Shown: positions 24,663 through 32,482 of the stretch, piece after piece
How positions within the stretch are numbered: position 1 is the first letter of the stretch
How the letters are laid out: each line of letters opens with the position of its first letter
Source: Haloglomus salinum
GTDB lineage: Archaea; Halobacteriota; Halobacteria; Halobacteriales; Haloarculaceae
Assembly: GCF_024298825.1 (NCBI RefSeq)
Contig: NZ_CP101153.1
Location: forward strand, 2,976,001 to 3,040,000
Length of the DNA stretch: 64,000 nt
Direction of reading: 5' to 3'
Notes under the pieces: model-generated
Databases searched by the model: none
Told to the model about the DNA's origin: nothing
Seen by the model: only the letters and a program-made list of their open reading frames with translations
Program-made: the position numbers and the translations under genes

Positions 24663-24729
24663 CCCCCACGAGAAATCCCCGTTCGTCCCGTTCCCCGTTC
24701 GTCCCGTTCCGTTCCCCTCGGCTTCCGAT

Positions 24730-25545
24730 TCAGGCCGCGGCCAGCGCCGAATGCGTGGCGCTGACCAGTTCCTCGATGTCGGCGTCCTGCAATTCCTCGT
24801 CGCCCAGCAGGAGCCGGAGGCGCGGTCGCCCGACGTCGATGGGCACCTTCTCGGTGTCGATGAGGTCGTTCTCCTCGAGTTTCGTCTTCGTCCGCGAGAA
24901 CGTCGCCTTCGAGGCGATACCGATGTCCTCGCCCCACTTGCTGACGTCGTAGAGGAGTTCGCGGTTCTTCGCGGCCACGAGCAGGCTGATGGTCACCTCG
25001 TCCAGCCCCTCGCCGTCGCCGCGGGCGGTCTCCAGCGTCGCGAGGATAGCGTCGAAGTCGTCGGCCGAATCCGGCCCCAGCGATTCGCGTAGCGTCTCGC
25101 GGACGCGGGAGATGGCGGGGGTCCGGAGGTTGTGCGGTTCGGCCGCCTCCCACGCGTCGGCGTACTCCTCGTACGCGCCCTCGATGAACTCCCCGTCGTC
25201 GGTCGCGAGCGCGGCGACCCGGCCGCCACCGGCGACGAGTGCTGCGACGGAGTCCTGGGTCACGAGAAGCGTGTTATCCCCGTTCTGGTACGTCCGGAGC
25301 TCGAGGCGTCCGGCCTCGACGAGGTCGGCGGCACGACTGGCGACGATGAAGTCGTCCAGCACGGCCTTCAGCACGCTCTCGTCCGCGAGGAGGCGGACCG
25401 TCGGCCCACCGTCGGGCGAGAGCACGTCGACGAGTTCTTCGACGGTCTCCGAGGCCGGATTCACGACGAAGACCGACTCGTCGACGTTGTCTAGTGCTTC
25501 CGAGAGTACCTCGGCGATACTGTTCTCGAGTAGATTAGCATCCAT
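24730..25545 (-). CDS. tbsP: TbsP-like (DUF5821) transcriptional regulator
   Basis: A 271-residue regulator. The N-terminal part (residues 1-125) is an alpha-beta domain reminiscent of the TrmB-type effector half, with LLADESVLKAVLDDF. The C-terminal part (about 180-245) is a winged helix: LLVAAKNRELLYDVSKWGEDIGIASKATFSRTKTKLEENDLI in outline, with recognition helix around SKATFSRTKT. This arrangement is what I recall for TbsP, which together with TrmB controls gapII and glycolytic/gluconeogenic genes in Haloferax. A strong TATA (TATATATT, 25573-25580) lies about 31 bases upstream. The name is from memory of the family, not from alignment. Confidence 0.7.
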   Translation of the reverse strand: MDANLLENSIAEVLSEALDNVDESVFVVNPASETVEELVDVLSPDGGPTVRLLADESVLKAVLDDFIVASRAADLVEAGRLELRTYQNGDNTLLVTQDSVAALVAGGGRVAALATDDGEFIEGAYEEYADAWEAAEPHNLRTPAISRVRETLRESLGPDSADDFDAILATLETARGDGEGLDEVTISLLVAAKNRELLYDVSKWGEDIGIASKATFSRTKTKLEENDLIDTEKVPIDVGRPRLRLLLGDEELQDADIEELVSATHSALAAA

Positions 25546-25572
25546 GATAGCTGGTGTAACTATGACCTGAAG

Positions 25573-25580
25573 TATATATT
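25573..25580 (-). promoter_or_regulatory. Strong TATA box for the TbsP-like gene
   Basis: TATATATT is centred about 31 bases before the ATG at 25545. The 204-base region upstream (25546-25749) also holds TTGGCCAA (25587-25594, palindromic), CGGCCAAC (25645-25652) and TTGGCCA (25728-25734), possible sites for self-regulation. Confidence 0.5.
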
Positions 25581-25749
25581 AATTTATTGGCCAACTGTGA
25601 GGAACTGGCCGTCTCGGACGCAAGAACGGTATGTCGGCGGGAATCGGCCAACCGAGAGTGTGGGCCTCTGCTCGGGTGATTATACTCGCCAGTAATACAA
25701 AAGGGTCCCGGAACACCGCCAGGCGAGTTGGCCACTGGCCCGCTCGTCG

Positions 25750-27960
25750 CTACGCGTCGTCGGCCGCCAGTTCCGCGGCGAGGTCGGTCGACCAGTGGAG
25801 GCGGCCGTCGTAGCACACCGGAAGGGAGCGGTCCCGGAGCAGGTCCACCGTCTCCCCCTGGCTCAGTTCGACCCTGGCCGGCCGGCCGTCCAGTCGGTCG
25901 CAGCGGCCGAACGGCGAGCGGTGGCTTCGTCCGGTGGCGTCGGCCGAGAGGACCTCCTGGACAACCTCGAACCCGCCCTCGTCCTCGCTCTCGCTCTCGG
26001 AGACGTGCAGCACCGCCGGCGACGCCGCCGGTGCCAGCGCGTACGTGCCGTCGCCGACCACGGCGTAGTCGCTACCCATCAGTATCTGCTGTCGGGCGAG
26101 CGAGAGGGCTCGCTCGAAGCCCACCCCGCGGATGAGCAGGCGGGCGAACGCCGTCCCGACGGTCGCCGCGTGCCGGTCCAGTACCGTCGTCAGCGTCACG
26201 GCGCCCGCCACGCTCCCGCGCTCGACCAGGCGCTGGCCCTGCTGGTACGAACCACAGGCGTTCAGGAAGAACGTCCGCGCCCGGACCGTCTCCAGGTCGG
26301 CCACGTCGAGGTAGCCGTTCCGGCATCGCAGTCCTTCGCGCTCGCAGTGGCCGATGTAGTGGACGAAATCACACGGTTGCTGGAGGAGGTCGGCCAGTGC
26401 GTGCCGGGTGAGCGAGCCGTGGACCGTCACGTCGACCTCCAGGTCGGCCGCCCGGTCGCGGTAGATGTCGGCGACGGCTCGCTCGCCGGTCATATCGGTG
26501 TCGTTGCAGACCACGGCGATATCGAGCGCCCCCTCCCGGTCGCACTGGGCGGCCAGCCGATTCCAGTAGGCGGTGGGCGTCGTCTTGAACGCCTCGATGG
26601 GAGTTCCATCGGCGAGCCAGCCGTGGAGCCGGGCGTTCCGGAGCTCCGGGGCGAGTCGGTCCGCGGTCGCCACGTTGCCGGCCGACCGGGTCGTCCCGTC
26701 GTCATTCGCCGGGGGCGCTGCCCGTCCGGTCACGCCGTCGACGAGCGCCGACCCCGGTCCCCGGTAGAACCCGTCGAGGGCCCGCCGGAGGAGCGAACTG
26801 CCGTCGAGTTCCGACGCGGCGGCCGGGTAGACGAGGCTCAGTCGGTCGAGCAGATGCGGGAGACAGCGGACGGCCCGCGTCCCGCCGTCGACGTACGTCG
26901 CCAGCGGCCAGGCCGGGAGTTCGGCCTCGATGCGCTCGAAGGGCGCCTCGAGGTACGCCGCAAGCCGCTCGGCGGGCGAGCGGGCGCGCACGGTCCCGGG
27001 GTCGAGCCCCACCTGTTCGAGCAGGCCCGTCCCGGCCAGTCGCTCCGCCGGCCGGTCGCGGGCCAGGCAGTCGAGACCGAACACCCGTCGGAGCAGGTCG
27101 GCCACTGCGTCGGCGAACGGCCCGTCCTCGGCCGGGAGCGCGCGGTCGATTCCGGCTCCCGGGGCGCGGAGCCGCGGTCGCGACCGCCCCTCGTCGACTC
27201 GTACCGTCGCCCCGAGGTAGAACGCAAGCGGCGCTGCCAGCGCGCACGTCGTCAGCGACGGCGGGAGCCGGAGTTCGATTCCCGATTCGGGTGTGGCCCG
27301 CTGGACCGCGGCCGGGATGTCGCGCTCGCCGAACGCGACGAGCGGCGGGTGGCCGCGTCGGTCGGGGTGGGAGCGCTCTGGCCCGAGCGTTTCGAGGGCG
27401 GACGAGGCGTGCGTGAGCGCCGTCGCGGCACCCGCGGGCGTGGGCGGGACGGTCACCATCGGCGGGTTCGCGGTTCGCTCGCGGAAGCCGACCGTGACGG
27501 TCGTGGGGGCGTCGAAGCTGACCGTGGCCCTGGGTGTGGACCGGGCGTCGGAACGGGGGCCGGACGGCTCGCCGCCACCCGGGTCGCTCGGTTCCCCGGT
27601 TCCGGCGGCACTGCCCATCCCCGTGCCGCTCCCGTCGGCGAGCGCTGGCGGCTCCACGCGCGCCGGGCCATCGAAGCGGAGCACGGTCTCGACGGGGCCA
27701 CCGCTCGCGACCAGCGCTTCGTCGGCTTCCAGACTGACCGCCCCGGTGGCCGCCCGGGCGCTCGCCGGGGCCTGCACCGAGACGGCCGAGCCGGGGACCG
27801 CGAGGCGTGTGGTCCGTCCGTCGGTCCGTGTATCGACCGGGAGCGGGAGCGACGGGGACGAACCGCTGGGTGCCCCCCGCCACGCGGCCGCAGCGACCCG
27901 GATGGAGCCCTCGCGGCCGTGCGCGACTATCCTCCCCCCCGATGTGGAACACCACACCAT
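25750..27960 (-). CDS. CHAT domain (caspase-like) protein
   Basis: A 736-residue cytoplasmic protein whose C-terminal part (about residues 480-640) is a CHAT domain, a caspase-fold peptidase related to TPR-CHAT/Craspase and to separase. The predicted catalytic dyad is His538 in FVHYIGHC and Cys569 in FFLNACGS, both at the ends of hydrophobic strands as in clan CD peptidases. The N-terminal 450 residues have a beta-rich region (1-170), a Gly/Pro-rich linker (about 110-140) and a helical region with LTTCALAAPLAFYLGA; I recognise no TPR repeats there. The ATG at 27960 is preferred; a TTG ten codons upstream is possible. It is divergent from glyA and 204 bases upstream of the tbsP-like gene. Substrate and trigger are unknown. 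Confidence 0.78.
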   Translation of the reverse strand: MVWCSTSGGRIVAHGREGSIRVAAAAWRGAPSGSSPSLPLPVDTRTDGRTTRLAVPGSAVSVQAPASARAATGAVSLEADEALVASGGPVETVLRFDGPARVEPPALADGSGTGMGSAAGTGEPSDPGGGEPSGPRSDARSTPRATVSFDAPTTVTVGFRERTANPPMVTVPPTPAGAATALTHASSALETLGPERSHPDRRGHPPLVAFGERDIPAAVQRATPESGIELRLPPSLTTCALAAPLAFYLGATVRVDEGRSRPRLRAPGAGIDRALPAEDGPFADAVADLLRRVFGLDCLARDRPAERLAGTGLLEQVGLDPGTVRARSPAERLAAYLEAPFERIEAELPAWPLATYVDGGTRAVRCLPHLLDRLSLVYPAAASELDGSSLLRRALDGFYRGPGSALVDGVTGRAAPPANDDGTTRSAGNVATADRLAPELRNARLHGWLADGTPIEAFKTTPTAYWNRLAAQCDREGALDIAVVCNDTDMTGERAVADIYRDRAADLEVDVTVHGSLTRHALADLLQQPCDFVHYIGHCEREGLRCRNGYLDVADLETVRARTFFLNACGSYQQGQRLVERGSVAGAVTLTTVLDRHAATVGTAFARLLIRGVGFERALSLARQQILMGSDYAVVGDGTYALAPAASPAVLHVSESESEDEGGFEVVQEVLSADATGRSHRSPFGRCDRLDGRPARVELSQGETVDLLRDRSLPVCYDGRLHWSTDLAAELAADDA

Positions 27961-28097
27961 CCGTAGAGCGAATCTCGGGTGCCCGACCAAAGAACTACCG
28001 CCCAGCAGGCCCGGGCCTTTTTATCGCCCGGCCGGGACACCCGCCCGGATTGCCGGAGACGGGAAGCTACTTCCATACCCATCCCCGACGCTCTCGT

Positions 28098-29348
28098 ATG
28101 TACGACCGCGTCCGCGAGACCGACCCGGCAGTGGCCGACGCCCTCGCCGGTGAGGTGGACCGCCAGCGCGAGACCCTCGCGATGATCGCCTCCGAGAACC
28201 ACGTCTCCCCCGCGGTGCTGGAGGCCCAGGGCTCCGCGCTCACCAACAAGTACGCCGAGGGCTACCCCGGCGAGCGCTACTACGCCGGCTGCGAGTACGC
28301 CGACGAGGTCGAGCGTCTCGCCATCGACCGCGCGAAGCAGCTCTGGGGTGCCGAGCACGTCAACGTCCAGCCCCACTCGGGGACGCAGGCCAACATGGGC
28401 GTCTACCTCGCGATGCTGGACCCCGGCGACAAGATCCTCTCGCTGGACCTCAACCACGGCGGGCACCTCTCGCACGGCCACCCGGCCAACTTCACCGGGC
28501 AGACCTACGAGGTCGAGCAGTACGAGGTGAACCCGGAGACGGGCTACATCGACTACGACGACCTCCGCGAGCACGCCGAGCGGTTCGACCCCGACATCGT
28601 CGTCTCGGGCTACTCCGCGTACCCGCGCGAGGTCGAGTTCGAGCGCGTCCAGGCGGCGGCCGACGCCGTCGACGCCTACCACCTCGCCGACATCGCCCAC
28701 ATCACTGGGCTCGTCGCCGCCGGCGAACACCAGTCTCCGGTGGGCGTCGCCGACTTCGTCACCGGCTCGACGCACAAGACCATCCGCGCCGGCCGTGGCG
28801 GCATCATCATGACCGACGAGGAGTACGCGAGCGACATCGACCCGGCCGTCTTCCCCGGCGGGCAGGGTGGCCCGTTGATGCACAACATCGCGGGCAAGGC
28901 CGTCGGCTTCAAGGAGGCGCTCTCGGACGACTTCGAGGCGTACGCCGCACAGGTCGTCGACAACGCGAAGGCGATGGCCGAGGTGTTCGCCGACCACGGT
29001 CTGAAGGTGGTCTCCGGCGGCACGGACACCCATCTCGTCCTCGTCGACCTCCGCGAGTCGCACCCGGACCTCTCCGGCGGTACCGCCGAGGAGGCCATGG
29101 AGGAGACGGGGCTGGTCCTGAACGCCAACACGGTGCCCGACGAGAGCCGCTCCCCGTTCGACCCCTCGGGTATCCGCGTGGGCACGCCCGCGCTCACGAC
29201 CCGCGGGATGGACGAGGACGCCGTTTCAGAGGTCGCACACCTCATCTGCGACGTGCTGGACGACCACGACGACACGGCGACGCTGGACCGCGTCTCCGAG
29301 CAGGTCGAGGCGCTCTGTGCGGACTACCCGCTGTACGAGGACCTGTAG
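28098..29348 (+). CDS. glyA: Serine hydroxymethyltransferase
   Basis: GlyA interconverts serine and glycine while loading a one-carbon unit on tetrahydrofolate, with pyridoxal phosphate as cofactor. The 416-residue protein shows ASENHVSPAVLEAQGS, YAEGYPGERYYAGC, the substrate region NVQPHSGTQAN, the PLP aspartate in HLADIAHI and the PLP lysine in TGSTHKTIRAGRGG. The frame is open for 97 codons upstream but the family starts at the ATG at 28098. A TATA-like CTTTTTATCG at 28017-28026 gives a leader of about 50 bases. folD, the next enzyme in one-carbon flow, is in this window at 60431-61324. Confidence 0.96.
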   Translation: MYDRVRETDPAVADALAGEVDRQRETLAMIASENHVSPAVLEAQGSALTNKYAEGYPGERYYAGCEYADEVERLAIDRAKQLWGAEHVNVQPHSGTQANMGVYLAMLDPGDKILSLDLNHGGHLSHGHPANFTGQTYEVEQYEVNPETGYIDYDDLREHAERFDPDIVVSGYSAYPREVEFERVQAAADAVDAYHLADIAHITGLVAAGEHQSPVGVADFVTGSTHKTIRAGRGGIIMTDEEYASDIDPAVFPGGQGGPLMHNIAGKAVGFKEALSDDFEAYAAQVVDNAKAMAEVFADHGLKVVSGGTDTHLVLVDLRESHPDLSGGTAEEAMEETGLVLNANTVPDESRSPFDPSGIRVGTPALTTRGMDEDAVSEVAHLICDVLDDHDDTATLDRVSEQVEALCADYPLYEDL

Positions 29349-29488
29349 CGCGGGTCGCTACTTCCTGGAGAGGATTCGCACTCTCCGGGCAGGGCGTCGG
29401 CGTCGCCGCGAAGTGATGGGAGCGGTGGTACGGGACGGCCGGCAGTAGCCGGTGAGTTTTTGCGTCCGAAGCGGGTAAAGACGGGAAG

Positions 29489-30880
29489 ATGGACCCCTCT
29501 CCGTCCCTGGGTGTCCTCCTCGACCATGCCCGGGACAAGATAATCCTCCTCGACGAACGGGGACGGGTCACCTACGCCAACGGAGCCGTCGAGGATATCC
29601 TGGGGGCCTCCCCCGAGGCGTTCGAGGGCGAGGACGTCTTCGACTACATCCATCCCGACGACATCGACGCGGTCCGCGCGGCGTTCGAGGAGACCATCCG
29701 CAGCGAGACGTTCGTCGAGACGACCATTGAGTACCGCTGCCGGGCAGCCGACGGCTCCTGGGTCCACCTCGAGAGCCGGATGTCGAACCTTACTGACGAC
29801 GAACTGGACGGGTACGTCGTGAGCTCCCGGGACATCACGGACCGTGTCGCGGCCCAGCGCGAGCACGAGGCGGTGACGAGACGGCTCCGGGAGCTGTCGG
29901 CCACGACGGGTGACGTGCTCTGGATGTTCGACGGTGACTGGTCCGAACTCCTCTTCGTCAACCCCTCGTACGAGGACGTGTACGGCCAATCAGCCGAGAC
30001 GCTGGAGGCGGACCCGCAGCGGTTCCTGGATACCATCCACCCCGACGACCGCGCGACGGTCGAGGAGGCGATGGCGTATCTGTCGGCGGGCAACTCCGCC
30101 GACATGGAGTACCGGGTGAACCCGAACAAGGACTACCGGACGTGGGTCTGGGTCCAGGCCGAGCCCATCGTCGAGGGCGGCGAGGTGGTCCGCATCACCG
30201 GCTTCACCCGGGACATCACCGACCGGCACCGACGCGAGCGCCAGCTCTACGTGCTGGACAACCTCCTGCGGCACAACCTGCGAAACGACATCAACACCAT
30301 CTCGGGCAACGCCGAACTCATCGAGGAGGAGGCACCCGAGGTGGCCGACAGGGCCGCCGTAATCCGACGGACCGGTGAGGAACTCCTCCGTAGTGCGGAG
30401 AAGGACCGAGACATCATCGAACTGCTCATCGGGGCCACCGGACCGGAGCGGGTCGACGTCGTCGCGGCGATCGAGACGGCCGCCGAAACCGTCAGGGACC
30501 GCGGTCTCGTGGCCGACATCGATATCTCCACTCCCGAGACGGCCGACGCCCTCGCGCTGCCGGAACTCCGCCTCGCCGTCGTGGAACTCCTCGAGAACGC
30601 CATCCTGCACAGCGACGCCGATACGCCGCTGGTGTCGGTCACCGTCGAGCTCGACGCCGAGCGGGTGGCCATCCTCGTCGACGACGACGCGCCGCCCGTC
30701 CCCGAGATGGAGGAAGCGGTCCTCGCCGGCCACCACAACATGGACGGGCTGTACCACAGTACCGGGCTCGGACTCTGGCTCGTCTACTGGGTCGTCGAAC
30801 TCTCCGACGGCCGCATCGAGGTGACGCGCCGGGGCGGCGGGAACCGAATCCGGGTGGACCTGGCTCGTCCTCCGGAGTGA
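29489..30880 (+). CDS. PAS-PAS sensor histidine kinase
   Basis: A 463-residue soluble kinase of the haloarchaeal type. Two PAS domains with PAC motifs occupy about residues 8-122 and 135-250 (each ending in RDITDR). The dimerisation and phosphoacceptor helix carries LLRHNLRNDINT with His262. The HATPase domain has the N box in VVELLENAILHSD and the G box STGLGLWLV. There is no membrane helix and no receiver domain, so it probably senses a cytoplasmic signal such as redox state or a bound cofactor. No response regulator is adjacent. It follows glyA by 140 bases and is likely independent. Confidence 0.9.
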   Translation: MDPSPSLGVLLDHARDKIILLDERGRVTYANGAVEDILGASPEAFEGEDVFDYIHPDDIDAVRAAFEETIRSETFVETTIEYRCRAADGSWVHLESRMSNLTDDELDGYVVSSRDITDRVAAQREHEAVTRRLRELSATTGDVLWMFDGDWSELLFVNPSYEDVYGQSAETLEADPQRFLDTIHPDDRATVEEAMAYLSAGNSADMEYRVNPNKDYRTWVWVQAEPIVEGGEVVRITGFTRDITDRHRRERQLYVLDNLLRHNLRNDINTISGNAELIEEEAPEVADRAAVIRRTGEELLRSAEKDRDIIELLIGATGPERVDVVAAIETAAETVRDRGLVADIDISTPETADALALPELRLAVVELLENAILHSDADTPLVSVTVELDAERVAILVDDDAPPVPEMEEAVLAGHHNMDGLYHSTGLGLWLVYWVVELSDGRIEVTRRGGGNRIRVDLARPPE

Positions 30881-30954
30881 GTCCGGAATCGACACCGGTC
30901 GCAGCGGCGACGGGATACCCGACCTCAGGGGCATGCCCGAGCCTCGAAGACGAG

Positions 30955-31794
30955 CTATCCCTCCCGAGCGACCAGCAGGAGTACCCCCCCGAACAGCCCG
31001 CACAGCGCCGCGACGTACCAGCCGATACCGGTGCCGATGGTCACGACCGCGGCGGCGCCGATTCCGAGGAACAGCAGCGCCAGCACGCCGGCGGCCAGCC
31101 GGACCTGCGGGTTCGGGTCCCGGCCCGTCTCCGGGTCCGCTGTCGCGACGACCACATCGAGTGCCGCCTCCACGTCGGCGAGCCGTGCTGTCGGGACCAG
31201 CAGCCGGGTCGTGCTCCGACCGAGCCGCCCCGGTCGGTTCGGGACCGCCAGCGTGACCAGCGAGAGCGGGCCGAGCCGGCGCGACCGGTAGCCGGTCACG
31301 CGGTCGAGTTCGAACTCGCGAGCGCCCGTGTCGAGGACGGCACGCTCGGTGTCGATGGTTCCCCGGGTCGCCGCCACGGCGTACGTCAGCCCGGCCAGCA
31401 CACCGCCGCCGACGATGGCGGCCGCCACCCGTGGGTCGAGCCACCAGCTCCCGACGAGAACGGCCCCACCGGAGAGGCCGAGTGCGACCCGCTGTCGGAC
31501 CGAGAGCGCCAGCCCCATCGTCATCTCCTCGGGGTAGAACGAGGGGCGCTGGTCGGTGTCGCGGAGCATCGGGAGCAGGTAGAGCAGCGAGGCAGGCCCG
31601 CCGACCAGCGCGAGCAGGACGACCAGCGCTCGGGCCCCGGTGCTCCCGGTCCAGAGGACGACTCCGAGCAGGGCGAGCCCTCCCGCCGCGACCACCACTC
31701 CCACCCCGTGGAGCAGCGCGGCGGCGAGCAGGAACAGGACCCGGAGCCACCGCTCGGTCGTCGCGTCGTGGCGCCACGTGACGCTCCCGGCCAT
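30955..31794 (-). CDS. Haloarchaeal multi-pass membrane protein
   Basis: A 279-residue protein with about six hydrophobic segments: two near residues 17-60, two near 88-125 and two near the C-terminus (about 230-275). A soluble loop of about 100 residues between the fourth and fifth (with DTGAREFELDRVTGYRSRRL, resembling a PH-like/YcxB-type segment) is probably cytoplasmic. I do not know the function. The frame is open upstream into the next gene but the first plausible start is the ATG at 31794. It is divergent from the cobalamin adenosyltransferase gene. Confidence 0.7.
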   Translation of the reverse strand: MAGSVTWRHDATTERWLRVLFLLAAALLHGVGVVVAAGGLALLGVVLWTGSTGARALVVLLALVGGPASLLYLLPMLRDTDQRPSFYPEEMTMGLALSVRQRVALGLSGGAVLVGSWWLDPRVAAAIVGGGVLAGLTYAVAATRGTIDTERAVLDTGAREFELDRVTGYRSRRLGPLSLVTLAVPNRPGRLGRSTTRLLVPTARLADVEAALDVVVATADPETGRDPNPQVRLAAGVLALLFLGIGAAAVVTIGTGIGWYVAALCGLFGGVLLLVAREG

Positions 31795-31889
31795 CACCGA
31801 GGCTGCACCGCTCGGCGTCAAAGAGGTGTCGGCGCGGCCGGGACGGCGGTGCCGCCTGTTATAAGTCTCCGCCCCCCGAACCGGGATGC

Positions 31890-32426
31890 ATGAAGATCTA
31901 CACCGGTCGCGGCGACGAGGGGATGACCGACCTGCGTGACATGAGCCGGGTGTCGAAGACGAGTCCGCGCATCGAAGCGTACGGCACCGTCGACGAGGCC
32001 AACACCGTCGTCGGGATGGTCCGTCCCTCGGGCCACGACGACATCGACGAGAAGCTCGAAGCCATCCAGAACCACCTCCACATCGTGCAGGCCGACTTCG
32101 CCAACCCCGACCTGGACGACGACGACGCGCCACATCTGGAGGAAGAGCACGTCGACGAACTGGAGGACTGGATGGACGCCTACGACGAGGAACTGGAGCC
32201 GCTGGAGAACTTCATCCTGCCGGGCGGCAGCGAGGCCGGTGCACACCTCCACCACGCCCGCGCGGTCGTCCGGCGGGCCGAGCGCCGCTCCGTGGAGCTG
32301 GCGTCGGACGAGCCCGTCAACGCCACCGCCATCGCCTACCTGAATCGGCTCTCGGACGCGCTGTTCGTCTTCGGCCGCGTCGTCAATCAGCGCGACGGTG
32401 TCCCCGAGGAGTCGCCGAGTTACTGA
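31890..32426 (+). CDS. Cob(I)alamin adenosyltransferase, PduO type
   Basis: A 178-residue ATP:cob(I)alamin adenosyltransferase of the PduO-type five-helix fold, which makes adenosylcobalamin for methylmalonyl-CoA mutase and ribonucleotide reductase. Signatures are KIYTGRGDEG at the N-terminus (ATP site), RIEAYGTVDEANT (residues 27-39), RRAERR (about 131-136) and LNRLSDALFVFGR. The N-terminal TKTGD-like loop and the Arg-rich motif are both complete. No cobalamin synthesis gene is next to it. Confidence 0.9.
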   Translation: MKIYTGRGDEGMTDLRDMSRVSKTSPRIEAYGTVDEANTVVGMVRPSGHDDIDEKLEAIQNHLHIVQADFANPDLDDDDAPHLEEEHVDELEDWMDAYDEELEPLENFILPGGSEAGAHLHHARAVVRRAERRSVELASDEPVNATAIAYLNRLSDALFVFGRVVNQRDGVPEESPSY

Positions 32427-32482
32427 CTCCGAACACGGAGCGCGGGGATGTCGGGTTCGGTCGTCCGTGGGAGGTGTCGGTC

